Part shown: positions 8,982 through 16,647 of the stretch, one piece after another
How positions within the stretch are numbered: the stretch's first letter is position 1
How the letters are laid out: the number at the start of each line of letters is the position of its first letter
Assembly: GCA_024224295.1 (NCBI GenBank)
Contig: JAAENN010000277.1
Location: forward strand, 1 to 54,358
DNA from: Shimia sp.
Lineage (GTDB): Bacteria > Pseudomonadota > Alphaproteobacteria > Rhodobacterales > Rhodobacteraceae
Length of the DNA: 54,358 bases
Direction: 5' to 3'
The notes under the pieces: generated by a model
The model's input: the letters and a program-made list of their open reading frames with translations, nothing else
Databases searched by the model: none
What the model was told of the DNA's origin: nothing
Translations under genes and position numbers: made by a program

Positions 8982-9827
8982 CTAATTGAGCAGTAAGTTG
9001 CCTTGCATTACTCGGCGGGCATGGCCAGCGACGGTGATGCGGTTGTCCCTTACGGAGACTGCGATCTCGCTGGGGCGTCCCATTTCCAAGCCTTGACGGA
9101 TAGTAAGATCAAGGTCGTGCCCTTCGATCTGCGCCAAAAGGGCCGCTGTGGTTGCGCTGGCGCTACCGGTGGCCGGGTCCTCTGGGATGTTGTCTAGAGG
9201 GGCAAACATGCGTGCATACAAAGTGTTTCCTAGTCGAGCGTAGACAAATTGCGCAAAATCTAGGCCGGACGGGTAGCGGGTGTTGCCTTTGCGGATGGCG
9301 GCAATGTCCGGTGCTGTTTGGGACAGGATTTCGCGGTTTTTGACCTCGGTGATAGTGAAGGCCAATCCCAACGAAGCCATCACCGGCGGGTGCACCTTAA
9401 GGTGCAAATCACTTGTACTGATGCTCAGTGCTTCAGCCACCAAAGCTGGATCGGGGTCGCAGAGAGTTTCGAGCGGCCGCGTGGTCCCAAATGACGCGCT
9501 TGCGCCGTCGGATTGACAGATTATCGGCCCAACGCCGAGTTCCAGAACCATGTTTTGTGACGCACCTTCTTGCGCAAGCGCACAGGCGGTGCCGATCAGT
9601 GGATGTCCAGCGAAAGGAATTTCCATAGTCGGTGTGAAAATGCGAACTTTGGCGGTGTGCTCGGTTCCTTCAGGAGGATAGATGAACGTCGTCTCAGAGA
9701 AGTTGAATTCGCGGGCAATTTTCTGGAGATCTTCTTCGGCGATCTGAATCGCATCGGGTATGACAGCTAACTGGTTGCCACCAAATGCTTCTTTGGTGAA
9801 GACGTCATATACAAAATACGGTGTCAT
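8982..9827 (-). CDS. PhzF-family isomerase/epimerase-like protein
   Basis: The 281-residue protein shows the PhzF signatures: GGNQLAV at residues 16-22, the catalytic-type glutamate Glu45 in NFSETTF, AGHPLIGTA at 73-81 and DPATGSAS at 217-224. The family has two diaminopimelate-epimerase-like halves. PhzF itself isomerises a phenazine precursor, but most bacterial members have no known substrate and there are no phenazine genes here. The ATG at 9827 is preceded by AAAGGG. It is separated by about 30 nt from the downstream EEP-family gene on the same strand and the two could be co-transcribed. Confidence 0.8.
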   Translation of the reverse strand: MTPYFVYDVFTKEAFGGNQLAVIPDAIQIAEEDLQKIAREFNFSETTFIYPPEGTEHTAKVRIFTPTMEIPFAGHPLIGTACALAQEGASQNMVLELGVGPIICQSDGASASFGTTRPLETLCDPDPALVAEALSISTSDLHLKVHPPVMASLGLAFTITEVKNREILSQTAPDIAAIRKGNTRYPSGLDFAQFVYARLGNTLYARMFAPLDNIPEDPATGSASATTAALLAQIEGHDLDLTIRQGLEMGRPSEIAVSVRDNRITVAGHARRVMQGNLLLN

Positions 9828-9858
9828 GGGGCGGCCCTTTAAAATGCATCGGTGATGG

Positions 9859-10557
9859 TTAGCTGCTATGGGTCAGTTCCAGCCAGATTGGTAGATGGTC
9901 AGACGCGACATGTGCAGGTATGCGGGTCAGCACGCCGTGGTCATGTACATCTATGCCTTTGGTGTAAGCGAAGCCATCCAAGCCTGCGATCGGCCTTGGT
10001 GCAGGGAAAGTATGGCCTGTGGCAAGAAAGTCAAAGCCGGGCGTAACAGCATCAAGCGCGGCTTTTGAACCCCATTCATTGAAATCACCTGCGATTAGTG
10101 TAGGCATTTGCGGCAATCGGCGCACGGCTCTCGCCACTGCTTTCAATTGCATAAGGCGGTAGCGGCGGATCAAACCAAGGTGAACACCGATTATTCGGAT
10201 GTCGCCGATGGATGTGCGTAGATCTGCACGGATGGCGCCACGCGGTTCCAAGCCCGGTAAATCTAGTCTTGCCGTTTCCAGGACTTCAACACTTGGACGC
10301 ACCAGCATTGCATTACCGTGAAAACCTAGTGAGCCCTTGGGCTGACCAAAATCTATGTTCCGAAAACCCTTTTTCACAACCAAATCATGGGGGAGGGCCG
10401 CAGGACGTGGCGGGAGGCGCTTGTCGGCTTCTTGGAGCACCATAACGTCCGCCTTGAGCGCACGGATCACCACCATACTGCGTGTCGGACGGCGTTGTAG
10501 GTCAACACCAACACATTTTTGCAGATTGTAACTAGCAATGCGCAGCATAGATCCCAT
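9859..10557 (-). CDS. Endonuclease/exonuclease/phosphatase (EEP) family hydrolase
   Basis: From the ATG at 10557 the product has 232 residues. The EEP fold motifs are visible in order: ASYNLQK near the start, MVLQEAD (metal-binding Glu), GVHLG, AGDFNEW and the C-terminal SDHLPIW (Asp-His). Substrates in this family range from DNA to sphingomyelin and phosphoinositides, so the reaction is only 'phosphodiester or phosphomonoester hydrolysis'. The frame is open further upstream and overlaps selO, but AAGGG lies just before 10557 and conservation starts at MLRIASYN; the start could also be 10548. Confidence 0.75.
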   Translation of the reverse strand: MGSMLRIASYNLQKCVGVDLQRRPTRSMVVIRALKADVMVLQEADKRLPPRPAALPHDLVVKKGFRNIDFGQPKGSLGFHGNAMLVRPSVEVLETARLDLPGLEPRGAIRADLRTSIGDIRIIGVHLGLIRRYRLMQLKAVARAVRRLPQMPTLIAGDFNEWGSKAALDAVTPGFDFLATGHTFPAPRPIAGLDGFAYTKGIDVHDHGVLTRIPAHVASDHLPIWLELTHSS

Positions 10558-10616
10558 CCGACCCTTGAAGCTTCTACATAAGTATCTCTTTGAGAATAAG
10601 CTGTTTTGTCCCGATG

Positions 10617-12029
10617 TTAAGTGCCACAAAAAGTTTGTGTCACTTTTTCTTCCCGGGTCGGTGGCGAGGTAAGGTATTCGGCCGCAGAGTCGATCGAAAA
10701 CGGTGAGGCAAAGGCGGTGTTGAGCCTGTGAAGCAGATCAAAGTCTCCTGCTATAGCTTGTGTGATCATCGCCTCAATCTGATGATTTCGAGGGATGATA
10801 AAAGGGTTGGATTTCGCCATGACCTGTTCCGGGGTCGTCGATTGTTCTTGCTTTCGCGCAGCCCATTGCGCGTGCCACATGGTGAAGTCTTTATGTGTCT
10901 CAATCCCGGTTTCGGGTACTGATCCATCAGTCAAATAGCGGAAGCTATTGGTGAAATCCGCTTCCTGATCCGCCATAATGGCAAGGAATTGGGAAATCAG
11001 CGCCTCGTCGCTGTCTTTGGTTTCCGACAGACCTAACTTTGAAGCAAATTTGTCCTGCCACAACCTTCGCAGCATCCCGGGCATTTCATTGATGATATTG
11101 GTGAATTCCTCTACTGCTGCGTCCGAGTTGTTTTCAAGTGGAAGCAATGAAGTTGCGAGTTGAGCCATGTTCCAGGCGATAATTTGTGGTTGATTGCCAT
11201 AGGCATAGCGGCCGCGGCGATCGATCGAGGAAAACACCTGTCCGGGGTGGAAGGCATCCATAAACGCGCAGGGGCCGTAGTCGATAGTTTCGCCAGAGAT
11301 AGCGCAGTTGTCGGTGTTCATGACGCCATGGATGAAGCCAACGGACATCCAGTGCGCGATCAGCGTAGCTTGTTTGGCCACCACGTGTTTGAGAAATTCG
11401 GCAGATGTGCTTGCAGATGGATAATGACGCGCAATCGCATAGTCCAGAAGGGTTTGTAATCCTTCAATATCCTGCCGCGCTGCCAGAATTTGAAAGGTTC
11501 CGACGCGAATGTGACTAGACGCGACACGTGTCAGCACGGCGCCGGGTAAAGGGCGCTCGCGCATGATCTCTTCGCCGGTTTCCACGGCCGCCAAAGCGCG
11601 GGTGGTCGGTATGCCAAGAGCGTTCATGGCCTCTGACACGACATATTCACGTAAAACAGGTCCAAGCCAGGCACGTCCATCTCCACGACGTGCGTAGGGC
11701 GTAGGTCCGGAGCCTTTCAACTGGATGTCGTAGCCATTTGATTCCCCTAGCAAAACAGCGCGTCCGTCACCGAGTTGAGGGTTCCAGTTGCCAAATTGAT
11801 GTCCAGCATAAAGCTGCGCGATAGGCTCCGCACCGTCCGGAATTGTGCTTCCTGAAAAAAACCGTGCAAGTTCGACTGGGTCGTTGGTTCCAGTGATGCC
11901 GAGAGTGTCTGCCAGCGATTGATTGAAAGCCAATAGCTTTGGTGCACGAACGGGCGTGGGTTTTTGATGTGAAAACAGCCTGTTGGGCAGAGACACATAG
12001 GTGTTGTCAAAGGGAATATGCAGCGTCAT
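10617..12029 (-). CDS. selO: SelO (YdiU/UPF0061) protein adenylyltransferase
   Basis: The 470-residue protein (from the ATG at 12029) is a pseudokinase-fold AMPylase. Visible family blocks are YAGHQFGNWNPQLGDGRA near residues 74-91, DIQLKGSGPTPYARRGDGRA at 101-120 (Lys105 and the conserved GDGRA loop), FIHGVMNTDN with Asp240-Asn241 in the metal/catalytic loop, and DYGPCAFMD with Asp250. SelO transfers AMP from ATP to Ser/Thr/Tyr of target proteins and is linked to oxidative stress responses. The C-terminus ends in ordinary codons (EEKVTQTFCGT). The penultimate-region Cys is encoded by TGT, so no selenocysteine is indicated. I chose 12029 because family similarity begins there; 14 further in-frame codons lie upstream. 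Confidence 0.88.
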   Translation of the reverse strand: MTLHIPFDNTYVSLPNRLFSHQKPTPVRAPKLLAFNQSLADTLGITGTNDPVELARFFSGSTIPDGAEPIAQLYAGHQFGNWNPQLGDGRAVLLGESNGYDIQLKGSGPTPYARRGDGRAWLGPVLREYVVSEAMNALGIPTTRALAAVETGEEIMRERPLPGAVLTRVASSHIRVGTFQILAARQDIEGLQTLLDYAIARHYPSASTSAEFLKHVVAKQATLIAHWMSVGFIHGVMNTDNCAISGETIDYGPCAFMDAFHPGQVFSSIDRRGRYAYGNQPQIIAWNMAQLATSLLPLENNSDAAVEEFTNIINEMPGMLRRLWQDKFASKLGLSETKDSDEALISQFLAIMADQEADFTNSFRYLTDGSVPETGIETHKDFTMWHAQWAARKQEQSTTPEQVMAKSNPFIIPRNHQIEAMITQAIAGDFDLLHRLNTAFASPFSIDSAAEYLTSPPTREEKVTQTFCGT

Positions 12030-12130
12030 TGGCGCAGCATATCTGGGTTTCGTTGAATTGCCACTGCACAAAAGTCACAAGCTTGAGATTGCGTGTGCAC
12101 GCTTACGGCCCTTGTGGGATGCAAAAGGGT

Positions 12131-13072
12131 TTACAGGCGGCTAAGCCGCTCTGCCAAAAGGGAAAAGAATCCGTCTGCATCAATGTCGCCGATGAAAATG
12201 GCGTTTGGCGCGCGACCTGTTACGCTCCACCAGTCGGCCACCGTCATTCCCATCGTGAGTTCAGATTGCGTTTCGATTTCTACGTTGATGCGGCGGCCAG
12301 AGAACAATTCTGGTTGGATCAAGTAAGCTGTTACACAGGGATCATGAAGCGGTGCACCATCTGATCCGTATTTCTCTTTATCAAATCTTTCAAAAAAATC
12401 AGTCATTTCCGCGACAGCTATGCCAACTTTGGTGCCGAGGTTTCGGAAGGCATCGTTGCGCGGCTTGGTGACCAAAGCTTTGTGTGTAACATCAAGCGGC
12501 ATCACCACAATGGGTGCGCCTGATTTGAACACAATATCAGCGGCTTGTGGGTCAACATAAATGTTGAATTCAGCCGCAGGCGTGATATTGCCCACCTCAA
12601 AATAGGCGCCGCCCATCAGCACAATTTCTTGAACCTTTTCAATAATATCAGGTGCTTTTTCAAAAGCAGAACCAATATTTGTCAAAGGACCGAGCGGGCA
12701 AAGGGTGACCGTGCCTGCATCATGGGCGCGTAGCGTATCAATAATGAAATTTACCGCGTGCTGATCTTCGACCTTCATTATGGGAGCGGGAAGTACCGGG
12801 CCATTGAGGCCGGTCTTACCGTGCACATGCTCTGCGGTGACTAACTCACGGCCCATTGGACGGTCACAACCTTCGTACACTTTGGTGTCAGGTTTGCCTG
12901 CCAACTCACAGACAATACGCGCATTTTTCGAGGTAAGGGTCAATGGAACATTGCCTGCAACCGCGGTAATACCCAGCACGTCGATCTCTTCCGGGCTGGC
13001 CAAAGCCAAGAGAATGGCAACGGCGTCGTCCTGGCCCGGGTCGGTGTCGATAATAATCTTGCGCGCGCTCAT
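12131..13072 (-). CDS. Inosine-uridine-type nucleoside hydrolase
   Basis: The 313-residue product carries the calcium-binding DxDxxxDD signature at its N-terminus (Asp9, Asp11, Asp15, Asp16 in IIIDTDPGQDDAVA), VLMGGAYF, AAEFNIYVDPQAA and the late LHDPCVTAYL segment with another metal-binding Asp. The enzyme cleaves the N-glycosidic bond of ribonucleosides for nucleobase salvage. Base preference cannot be read from sequence. The start at 13072 has GAGGGCA upstream. An exact 10-bp palindrome at 13162-13171, about 90 nt upstream, could be its operator. Confidence 0.85.
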   Translation of the reverse strand: MSARKIIIDTDPGQDDAVAILLALASPEEIDVLGITAVAGNVPLTLTSKNARIVCELAGKPDTKVYEGCDRPMGRELVTAEHVHGKTGLNGPVLPAPIMKVEDQHAVNFIIDTLRAHDAGTVTLCPLGPLTNIGSAFEKAPDIIEKVQEIVLMGGAYFEVGNITPAAEFNIYVDPQAADIVFKSGAPIVVMPLDVTHKALVTKPRNDAFRNLGTKVGIAVAEMTDFFERFDKEKYGSDGAPLHDPCVTAYLIQPELFSGRRINVEIETQSELTMGMTVADWWSVTGRAPNAIFIGDIDADGFFSLLAERLSRL

Positions 13073-13161
13073 GATGTGCCCTCGTAGCTGTTGGAAGCTG
13101 CACCCTGTCAAGGCGGGTGGTGCTTGTCTAGCATGGATCACATCGGGTGCGCAAAAAATTT

Positions 13162-13171
13162 ACCAATTGGT
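13162..13171. promoter_or_regulatory. ACCAATTGGT palindrome upstream of the nucleoside hydrolase
   Basis: A perfect 10-bp palindrome, flanked by TTT on the left and TCTAAA on the right so that the near-symmetry extends to about 17 bp. It lies in the divergent region between the nucleoside hydrolase gene (minus) and the selD leader (plus). It may be a repressor binding site; the regulator is not identifiable. Confidence 0.35.
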
Positions 13172-13239
13172 CTAAAAGAGGCAAATTTCCCTGTCGGTAT
13201 TGCGTCTGTATCACGTCTGTTTTGCGGAGGTGCTAATTT

Positions 13240-13272
13240 GTGTGTCGCGCTGCCGTTGCACGATTGTGTTAA
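13240..13272 (+). CDS. Possible Cys-containing leader peptide upstream of selD
   Basis: GGAGG at 13226-13230 is followed after 9 nt by GTG, which opens a 10-codon frame reading MCRAAVARLC and then TAA. The stop codon overlaps the foot of the terminator hairpin at 13271-13296. A short peptide with Cys codons at its second and last positions immediately before a terminator is the layout of translation-coupled attenuation. The alternative TTG at 13238 would give a 24-residue frame running through the hairpin. Either may be chance. Confidence 0.3.
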   Translation: MCRAAVARLC

Positions 13273-13296
13273 ACCGCCGTGCGGTGGCGGTTTTTT
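13271..13296 (+). terminator. Rho-independent terminator or attenuator between the divergent region and selD
   Basis: AAACCGCC (13271-13278) pairs with GGCGGTTT (13286-13293) around a 7-nt loop, and the run of six T ends at 13296. The orientation is plus strand. No annotated plus-strand gene lies upstream, so it either ends a small RNA begun in the 13100-13230 region or acts as an attenuator for selD, which starts 64 nt later. Confidence 0.65.
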
Positions 13297-13360
13297 GGTT
13301 GCACCGGATTAACATCCCCGAAATTCTGCGACGAATGCGGAAGTGGAAGGAAAACGACCG

Positions 13361-15541
13361 GTGGGGATGACAACTCAAACCACATTGACCCGGGATTTGG
13401 TGTTGGTTGGCGGCGGACATGCGCATGCCTTGATGTTGCGCATGTGGGGCATGACGCCGGTGCAGGGCGTGCAGGTTACCTTGATCAATCCCGGTCCGAC
13501 TGCGCCGTACTCCGGCATGTTGCCGGGGCATATTGCGGGGCATTACGCACGCGATGCGTTGGAAATCGATCTGGTCAAACTGGCGCGGTTTGCAGGAGCG
13601 CGTGTGATCCTTGGTGCGGCGGATGAGATTGATGCAGCCCGCAAGGTGATCCATGTACCGGGACGGGGTGAGATCGCTTATGATGTGGCCTCTCTGGATG
13701 TTGGATTGCATGCGCGAGCCTTGCATATTCCCGGGTTTTCTGAGTTTGGCATCGGCGCGAAGCCACTTGATGCGTACGCAGACCGTTGGGACGCGTTTTT
13801 GGAACAGGTCAAGGCTGGAAGCAAAACTGGCGCAGTGGCGGTTATTGGTGGAGGTGTGGCTGGATGTGAACTGGCTTTGGCCATGGCGCATCGCTTGCAG
13901 GGCTTGGGTAAGGTCAACTGTGTCACTTTGATTGAGACAAATACCAAGCTTGCGAGCGCGACGCCCGGTGCAGATCGGATTCTGTGTGATGAGATGCTGC
14001 GGTTGGGAATCACTGTTGTGAGCGCGGTTGAAGTTGAAGAAGTCACCGCGAGGGCTGTGAAGCTGCGTGGGTATTCTGAAGTGGCGTCGGAGTTCACGGT
14101 TGGCACCGCTGGAGGATTTGCGCATGACTGGCTGGCGGCATCGGACTTGGAAAAAGACTCCCAAGGTTTTGTGCAGGTGGATGACCAACTTTTGGTGCCG
14201 GGACGAAAAGACCTCTTTGCAGTGGGGGATTGCGCGGCCTTGATGGCCAGTCCACGCCCTAAAGCTGGTGTCTTTGCGGTGCGGGCGGCGCCGGTACTCT
14301 ATCACAATATTTCTGCCGCATTGACCGGCGGTGCGATGAAGCCGTTTCGACCACAGCCGGATTATCTCAAGCTGATGTCGCTTGGCAGCAAGGACGCGAT
14401 GGCCGCGAAGTGGGGGCGCTGTTTGGCGCTGCCAAAAGCGCAGCTGTGGCGTTGGAAAGATCATATTGATCAGAGCTTTATGCGGAAGTTTTCCGAGTTT
14501 CCTGAGATGAAGGCTCCGGGGCAGATCGGGCCAGTGGCACAAGGTGTGCAGAACGACCAGATGTTGTGTGGCGGTTGTGGTGCGAAGGTGGCGCCGGGGC
14601 AACTTGCCGCGGCTTTGACAGAGATGCCCACCTTGAAGCGAACGGATGTATTGCAGGGCGCAGGCGATGACGCCGCTGTGCTGGAGATTGGCGGGCAAAA
14701 ACAGGTGCTGAGCGTCGATCATCTGCGCGGTTTTGTGGCTGATCATGGTTTAATGGGGCGCATCGCAGCGGTGCATGCGCTTGGAGATGTCTGGGCCATG
14801 GGAGCCAAACCGCAATCCGCGCTGTTGTCCGTGAATTTGCCGCGTATGACGCCGGAAATGCAGGCGCGGGCGATGCGCGAAATCTTAGATGGGGTTGGTG
14901 AGGTTGTGCGTAGCGCAGGTGCGGAGATTGTCGGGGGGCATTCAACTATGGGCGCTGAGCTGACAATTGGCCTAACGGTGACTGGTTTGTTAGAAGGCGC
15001 GGCGATCACTTTGGCCGGGGCGAAGGCTGGGGATGTGTTAATCCTAACGCGGCCAATTGGTGCCGGCACGGTATTGGCGGCAGAGATGCAGGGCAAAGCC
15101 AATGGCCGAGACGTTGCCGCGCTGTATGAATTCTTGGCGCGGCCACAAGGCGATACGGCGGAAATCCTACGCAGCGCACATGCTATGACCGATGTGACAG
15201 GTTTTGGGTTGGCGGGGCATTTGATGGCCATGTGTCGGGCGTCGGGTGTGGCCTCGGAGATTTGCTTGGAGGATGTGCCAATCTATGCAGGAGCGGAGGC
15301 GCTGGCAAAGGCTGGTCACCGCAGTACGATTTTTGACGACAACAAACTGGCCGCGCCGGTGTTTGGGCCGGAGAGCGCGAAGATGGCTTTGCTACACGAT
15401 CCACAAACGTCTGGCGGTTTTCTGGCAGCCGTTGCAGCTGCAGAGGCTGAAGCGTTGATAGGGGAGTTGCAGACAGCAGGGCATAAGGCGGCGGTTATCG
15501 GCCGGGTGACCGAAGGAATACCATCAATCACTCTGACATGA
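13361..15541 (+). CDS. selD: Fused NADH-dehydrogenase-like oxidoreductase / selenide, water dikinase SelD
   Basis: The roughly 726-residue protein has two parts. The first ~390 residues are a pyridine-nucleotide oxidoreductase domain with LVLVGGGHAH at the start, VAVIGGGVAGCELALA in the middle, and LFAVGDCAAL for FAD binding. The second part is SelD, which makes selenophosphate from selenide and ATP. GGCGAKVAPGQL near residue 405 aligns with the catalytic Cys-Gly-x-Lys of SelD (Cys used, not selenocysteine), and GDDAAVL, TDVTGFGLAGHL and HDPQTSGG follow. Such fusions are known; the reductase half may supply reduced selenium. The start is uncertain: GTG 13361 sits 9 nt after GGAAGG, while GTG 13343 or ATG 13367 are alternatives. 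The 3' end overlaps the convergent selenouridine synthase gene by 14 nt. Confidence 0.9.
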   Translation: MGMTTQTTLTRDLVLVGGGHAHALMLRMWGMTPVQGVQVTLINPGPTAPYSGMLPGHIAGHYARDALEIDLVKLARFAGARVILGAADEIDAARKVIHVPGRGEIAYDVASLDVGLHARALHIPGFSEFGIGAKPLDAYADRWDAFLEQVKAGSKTGAVAVIGGGVAGCELALAMAHRLQGLGKVNCVTLIETNTKLASATPGADRILCDEMLRLGITVVSAVEVEEVTARAVKLRGYSEVASEFTVGTAGGFAHDWLAASDLEKDSQGFVQVDDQLLVPGRKDLFAVGDCAALMASPRPKAGVFAVRAAPVLYHNISAALTGGAMKPFRPQPDYLKLMSLGSKDAMAAKWGRCLALPKAQLWRWKDHIDQSFMRKFSEFPEMKAPGQIGPVAQGVQNDQMLCGGCGAKVAPGQLAAALTEMPTLKRTDVLQGAGDDAAVLEIGGQKQVLSVDHLRGFVADHGLMGRIAAVHALGDVWAMGAKPQSALLSVNLPRMTPEMQARAMREILDGVGEVVRSAGAEIVGGHSTMGAELTIGLTVTGLLEGAAITLAGAKAGDVLILTRPIGAGTVLAAEMQGKANGRDVAALYEFLARPQGDTAEILRSAHAMTDVTGFGLAGHLMAMCRASGVASEICLEDVPIYAGAEALAKAGHRSTIFDDNKLAAPVFGPESAKMALLHDPQTSGGFLAAVAAAEAEALIGELQTAGHKAAVIGRVTEGIPSITLT

Positions 15542-16568
15542 TCAACCGAGCGGCGCAGGAGGCCAGAGTTTCGTCGCTTAGATCCGGCAGCAGGATTTCC
15601 TCTGCATCAGGCGCGTAGGTCTTCGAAATCCTTGCGTAGCGCGGGTCATAGTGCGTTTCGATCAGAGCACGGGTCAGAGCAGCATAGTCGTTTGCAGTGG
15701 CCAAGTCTTTCCATTGTGCCACTTTCTCATGCCCATGATAGCGGATGAGCATCTCCAGCACTGTGTGCAATTTTGTGCTGTCAGCCCTCATGTCTGGATA
15801 CGCAGAGATCAGGTGGTCGATCCGGGCTTTCAGCGGAGCGGTGAGGCGCAGGTTGGGCGCGGAGATCATGGCCTGCCACAACACCGGCGGGATGATCAAA
15901 CGTCCTATTTTGGAGCTTTCTGCCTCGACATAGACCGGGCGGTTCGGCTGCAATTTGGCGAGACCCATGGCGAGGCGGCTTTCAAAGGCTTTTTGGCTGG
16001 GTTGGGTATCCCCCATTGGGCCAAAGAGGCTGCCGCGATGTTCGGCCATCGCTTCGAGGTCCAGCGTTTGCGCGCCTTGTTCAGCCAGGTGGGCCAGAAG
16101 GCGGGTTTTTGCTGTGCCGGTTCCGCCATCGATCACCACAACGGGGCAGGGCATTGTGCCTTCATAGAGCGCTTTGGACACCAGTCGGCGGTAGGCTTGA
16201 TAGCCCCCCTCTATGGTGTCGGCGCGCCAACCAATTTGTTTGAGTATGATCGCCACGGAGCCGGAGCGTTGGCCGCCGCGCCAGCAGTAGACCAGCGGTT
16301 TGTAGCTGCCTTCCTTTTCAGACAGAGGGCCTTCAAGGTGGGCGGCGACATTGCGCGCGACAATCGCTGCGCCGATTTTGCGGGCCTTAAACGGATCTTC
16401 CTGCACGTAGATGGTGCCAACGCGCGCGCGCTCGTCGTTGGACATGGCCGGGAGGTTGATTGCGCCGGGTACGTGATCCAAGGCAAATTCCGCGGGCGAC
16501 CGCACATCGATAATCTGATCAAAGGGCAGCGTGGCAAGATCAGAGAGTCGGGTCAGTTTTAATGGCAT
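15528..16568 (-). CDS. mnmH: tRNA 2-selenouridine synthase (MnmH/SelU)
   Basis: The product has 346 residues from the ATG at 16568. An N-terminal rhodanese domain carries the active-site cysteine in VYCWRGGQRS. A P-loop ATPase-like domain follows (GGTGTAKT), then LEAMAEHRGSLFG, a family hallmark. MnmH replaces sulfur in 2-thiouridine of the tRNA wobble position with selenium, using selenophosphate from SelD and a geranylated intermediate. The convergent, tail-overlapping arrangement with selD places supply and use of selenophosphate side by side. I see no selA or selB in the window, so selenium use here is shown only for tRNA modification. The frame is open 10 codons further upstream. Confidence 0.9.
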   Translation of the reverse strand: MPLKLTRLSDLATLPFDQIIDVRSPAEFALDHVPGAINLPAMSNDERARVGTIYVQEDPFKARKIGAAIVARNVAAHLEGPLSEKEGSYKPLVYCWRGGQRSGSVAIILKQIGWRADTIEGGYQAYRRLVSKALYEGTMPCPVVVIDGGTGTAKTRLLAHLAEQGAQTLDLEAMAEHRGSLFGPMGDTQPSQKAFESRLAMGLAKLQPNRPVYVEAESSKIGRLIIPPVLWQAMISAPNLRLTAPLKARIDHLISAYPDMRADSTKLHTVLEMLIRYHGHEKVAQWKDLATANDYAALTRALIETHYDPRYARISKTYAPDAEEILLPDLSDETLASCAARLIMSE

Positions 16569-16647
16569 GGGCAGTCCAAATAGGGGTCCCATGTGCATAG
16601 AGGCAAAGGCCGCGGCGCGCCAGTGGGCAGGCCGCGGCCAATGGCGC

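Noticed and set aside
13073-13300. tRNA-Sec or SECIS-like element near selD
   Set aside because: No long extra-arm tRNA and no in-frame UGA with a downstream SECIS hairpin was found; the hairpin here ends in a T-run, as in a terminator.
13211-14746. Long (511-codon) minus-strand frame opposite selD
   Set aside because: It is antisense to a well-conserved gene and reads as basic, Arg/His/Gln-rich sequence without motifs, typical of GC-rich shadow frames.
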